Shown: positions 13,734-14,022 of the stretch, one piece after another | Position numbering within the stretch: position 1 is the stretch's first letter | Layout: the number at the start of each line of letters is the position of its first letter | DNA from: Lentisphaeria bacterium | GTDB lineage: Bacteria > Verrucomicrobiota > Lentisphaeria > Oligosphaerales > Oligosphaeraceae | Length of the DNA: 14,022 bases | NCBI GenBank assembly: GCA_024405235.1 | Contig: JAKSPA010000018.1 | Location: forward strand, 1 to 14,022 | Direction of reading: 5' to 3' | Notes under the pieces: model-generated | What the model was told of the DNA's origin: nothing | Seen by the model: the letters and a program-made list of their open reading frames with translations, nothing else | Database searches by the model: none | Made by a program: the position numbers and the translations under genes

Positions 13734-14022
13734 ATGTTTCGTTATCTCAAGGCATTGCTGATAAGCATCCCATTTTGCATCATCTCGCTTTTGGGTGCTG
13801 GAAAAGAGAATAGTTTCCTCGTCAACGTGACATTCATGTCGCCTGGACATGAACAGGAGATCATAGACGATGTGAAGTCGATGTTCCAGCAGAAGATGAT
13901 ACAGTCTGCCGTATTCAGTTTCGCTCTTGTTCCAGAGGGTGTCCCAGCCACGGACAAGGCGACACGTCTGGCGGAGTTGTTCAGGGACTATCACGCTGCC
14001 TTGAAAGATACCGGAATGCCGG
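13734..14022 (+). CDS. Secreted protein of unknown function, 3'-truncated by window
   Basis: An open frame of 96 codons that reaches the window edge without a stop, so the gene is partial. Residues 1-22 look like a Sec signal peptide: MFRYLKALL, a hydrophobic core (ISIPFCIISLL), then GAGKE. The Cys at position 15 is not in a lipobox context, so it is probably not a lipoprotein. The visible mature part has one beta-like segment (SFLVNVTFMSPG), an acidic helix (EQEIIDDVKSMFQQKM) and then a segment AVFSFALVPEGVPATDKATRLAELF. I do not recognise a family. It starts 12 bp after the transporter stop and could be co-transcribed with it; there is no strong Shine-Dalgarno, only AAAAG. Confidence 0.65.
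   Translation, partial: MFRYLKALLISIPFCIISLLGAGKENSFLVNVTFMSPGHEQEIIDDVKSMFQQKMIQSAVFSFALVPEGVPATDKATRLAELFRDYHAALKDTGMP

Noticed and set aside
12930..13994. 354-codon minus-strand open frame opposite the transporter and the partial secreted gene
   Set aside because: The translation is very rich in charged residues and His and has no motif, while the plus strand has a clear 12-helix transporter and then a signal peptide.

Overview
The window looks like chromosomal DNA of moderate GC from a Gram-negative, probably anaerobic bacterium. A TolC-type outer-membrane channel, a tripartite RND pump and a lipopolysaccharide-core-type enzyme all imply an outer membrane. Several genes have A/C-rich leaders with no Shine-Dalgarno sequence while others have good ones. 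This, together with the mix of genes, loosely suggests a PVC-group lineage (Verrucomicrobiota, Kiritimatiellota or Lentisphaerota). That placement is weak inference; no phylogenetic marker gene is present.

Layout. Positions 1-276 hold no gene but a dense set of short hairpins and tandem repeats. A cytoplasmic esterase (277-1059, minus) is divergent from a long plus-strand cluster: TetR/CecR-like regulator (1265-1972), TolC-like channel (2016-3329), periplasmic adaptor (3411-4685), RND permease (4701-7856), a 100-aa PII-like protein that overlaps the permease stop codon (7853-8155), and a 629-aa protein joining a WaaG-like glycosyltransferase to a WaaP-like sugar kinase (8182-10071). The spacing suggests one operon in which an efflux pump comes with its repressor, a possible small regulatory subunit and an envelope-modifying enzyme. 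A tRNA-Gly(CCC) gene (10105-10178) follows, then a YraN-family protein (10280-10747) and a NYN-domain (PIN-like RNase) protein with a LOTUS-like segment (10919-12181), which is closed by a clear intrinsic terminator.

The last region is the most interesting. Between the terminator and an oxalate/formate-antiporter-family MFS transporter (12450-13721) lies a structured leader (12329-12419). It matches the ZTP (pfl) riboswitch: a closing stem, a conserved hairpin, and the ACUGGCG / CGCCUGGGCA signature in which one long-range G-C pair is replaced by A-U. A -10-like box places transcription initiation at the 5' edge of the aptamer. This suggests that a carboxylate (possibly formate) transporter is controlled by the folate/purine one-carbon alarmone ZTP. 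A secreted protein of unknown function starts at 13734 and runs off the window.
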